From positions 62,001 to 126,000 of the forward strand of contig NZ_JACERN010000023.1 of the NCBI RefSeq assembly GCF_013911085.1: a stretch of DNA of 64,000 nt, written 5' to 3'. Below, in pieces: positions 62,843 to 64,000 of this stretch. The notes beneath the pieces are model-generated. The model was not told where the DNA came from. It saw only the letters and a program-made list of their open reading frames with translations, and did not search any database. Every line of letters begins with the position of its first letter. Within the stretch, counting starts at the first letter, position 1. Position numbers and translations under genes: made by a program. The DNA comes from Aquitalea aquatica (GTDB taxonomy: Bacteria; Pseudomonadota; Gammaproteobacteria; Burkholderiales; Chromobacteriaceae).

Positions 62843-64000
62843 TCAGGGGTAGACGATGCGCAGCAGGTTGGTGGCGCCCGGGGTGCCGAAAGGCACGCCG
62901 GCGATGATCACCATCGGCTTGCCCTGTTCGGCCAGGCCCAGTTTGGTGGCGCAGAAGGTGGTTTTCACCACCATGTCTTCCAGGTTTTCCGCGTCCGGGC
63001 CGTTATAGGCCACCACACCCCATACCAGGGTCAGGCGGCGGGCGGTGCTCAGCCGCGGTGAGATGCCCATGATGGGGGTATGCGGGCGCTCGCGCGCCAG
63101 GCGCAGGCAGGTAGAGCCTGAGGTGGTAAAGGCTGCCGATACGGTGACCGGCAGGATGGAGGCTACCTTGCGCACGCAGGCGGCGATGGCATCGGCCTGC
63201 TCGGGAGACTCGGCTGCGCTGTAATCCAGCGCCATCACCCGGCGGTAGTCCGGCGCACCTTCCACGCGGCGGATGACCCGGTCCATGATCTGCACCGCTT
63301 CTACCGGGAAGGCTCCGGCAGCGGTTTCGGCTGACAGCATTACGGCATCGGCACCTTCATACACTGCCGTGGCGACGTCATTGGCTTCCGCACGGGTGGG
63401 GGTGGGGGCGGAAATCATCGACTCCAGCATCTGGGTAGCCACGATCACCGGACGGCCCAGGTGGCGGCACTGGTGCACGATGCGGCGCTGTACCACCGGC
63501 ACGTCTTCCGGCGGCAATTCCACGCCCAGATCGCCACGGGCCACCATCACCGCATCGGCCAGTTCGGCAATTTCGTCCAGCTGATCCACCGCTGACGGCT
63601 TTTCAATCTTCACTACGATGCCCACGCTATTGCCTATCATCTGGCGCAATTCGCGTACGTCTTCGGCGGTTTGCACAAAGGACAGGGCGATCCAGTCGGC
63701 ACCTTCCTGCAGGGCAAACTGGGCGTCCTTGCGGTCTTTCGGGGTGATGGCGGACAGCGGCAGGATGGTTTGCGGCAGGTTGAAGCCCTTGCGGTCAGAC
63801 AGCTCACCCCCCACGGCCACCGTGGTGTGGATGACCCGGTCCTGCACGCGTTCCACGTGAAACGACAGCTTGCCGTCATTCACCAGGATGTGATGGCCAT
63901 GTTCCAGTGCGGCAAAGGCTTCCGGGTGGGGCAGGGTGACCTGCTCGGCATCGCCGTCCACCTGATCAAGCACAAAACGGTAGGGCTGGCCGGTGCTGAC
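62843..64000 (-). CDS. pyk: Pyruvate kinase, partial
   Basis: The gene continues past the right edge; the N-terminal part is missing and about 385 codons are visible. It transfers phosphate from phosphoenolpyruvate to ADP. The signature IVVKIEKPSAVDQLDEI with the active-site Lys, then AVMVARGDLGVELPPEDVP, GRPVIVATQMLESMISAPTP and GADAVMLSAETAAGAFPVEA are present. The B domain (VNDGKLSFHVERVQDRVIHT) is at the right end. A parS-like site is embedded at 63851-63864. Confidence 0.96.
   Translation of the reverse strand, partial: VSTGQPYRFVLDQVDGDAEQVTLPHPEAFAALEHGHHILVNDGKLSFHVERVQDRVIHTTVAVGGELSDRKGFNLPQTILPLSAITPKDRKDAQFALQEGADWIALSFVQTAEDVRELRQMIGNSVGIVVKIEKPSAVDQLDEIAELADAVMVARGDLGVELPPEDVPVVQRRIVHQCRHLGRPVIVATQMLESMISAPTPTRAEANDVATAVYEGADAVMLSAETAAGAFPVEAVQIMDRVIRRVEGAPDYRRVMALDYSAAESPEQADAIAACVRKVASILPVTVSAAFTTSGSTCLRLARERPHTPIMGISPRLSTARRLTLVWGVVAYNGPDAENLEDMVVKTTFCATKLGLAEQGKPMVIIAGVPFGTPGATNLLRIVYP
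63851..63864. other. parS-like ParB binding site 6
   Basis: GTTCCACGTGAAAC, the exact core of the Bacillus-type parS. Inside pyk, read as FHVER. Confidence 0.75.

Overview
The window is a contiguous, gene-dense, high-GC chromosomal segment with short intergenic gaps and mostly housekeeping genes. Gene content points to a beta-proteobacterium, most likely of the Neisseriales (Chromobacteriaceae-like: Chromobacterium, Aquitalea or Vogesella). The evidence is a Neisseria-type CsgG / DUF4810 / DUF799 (GNA1162-like) lipoprotein operon, two long methyl-accepting chemotaxis proteins with one visible sigma-28 promoter, a full hut pathway, pyrB-pyrI and a TPP-riboswitch thiC. No rRNA, tRNA, CRISPR array, transposase or integrase was found.

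Layout. 1-7.7 kb: partial CNNM-family membrane protein, ung, rhodanese and pcm leftward; a TPP riboswitch and thiC rightward; an intergenic cluster of DnaA boxes; small enzymes; a YcaQ-type winged-helix glycosylase. 7.7-22.4 kb: chemoreceptor, rlhA, YkgJ-type Fe/Zn proteins, three small envelope proteins (Gly-zipper lipoprotein, secreted Cys protein, Spy/CpxP-like), GST, MazG-like hydrolase, sirtuin, MscS, HD-GYP phosphodiesterase, second chemoreceptor, LysE exporter. 22.4-30 kb: pyrB-pyrI with a leader peptide and attenuator, GNAT, NYN-LOTUS protein, a 1158-residue indolepyruvate:ferredoxin oxidoreductase. 30-41 kb: transporters, M3-type peptidase, an overlapping GNAT / methyltransferase-TPR / AlaX-like / GFA operon, gmhA, inositol phosphatase family gene, rsmE, a 378-bp gap of unexplained sequence, hexose-6-phosphate mutarotase. 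41-53 kb: hutC, uppP, hutI-hutG-hutU-hutH, then an amidohydrolase and a transporter fused in frame to a PhyH-type dioxygenase. 53-64 kb: permease, uracil-DNA glycosylase-like gene, EamA exporter with a divergent XRE-cupin regulator, sulfate-binding protein, alpha/beta hydrolases, the lipoprotein triad and a partial pyk.

How the parts connect. HutC probably represses hutIGUH through a perfect palindrome over the hutI promoter. The same core motif occurs once exactly and once with one mismatch before the amidohydrolase gene, so the adjacent amidohydrolase / transporter-dioxygenase cassette may belong to the hut regulon. That cassette lies between two identical 40-bp terminator sequences, which suggests it was inserted or duplicated as a unit. 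Two long palindromic repeats of one family lie between hutG and hutU and between hutU and hutH; a half copy lies near 6.05 kb.

Two chromosome-scale signals stand out: six sites matching the ParB/parS core spread across the whole window, and four exact DnaA boxes plus two near matches within 250 bp after thiC. Together they suggest an origin-proximal location, although no dnaA or parAB gene is present here.
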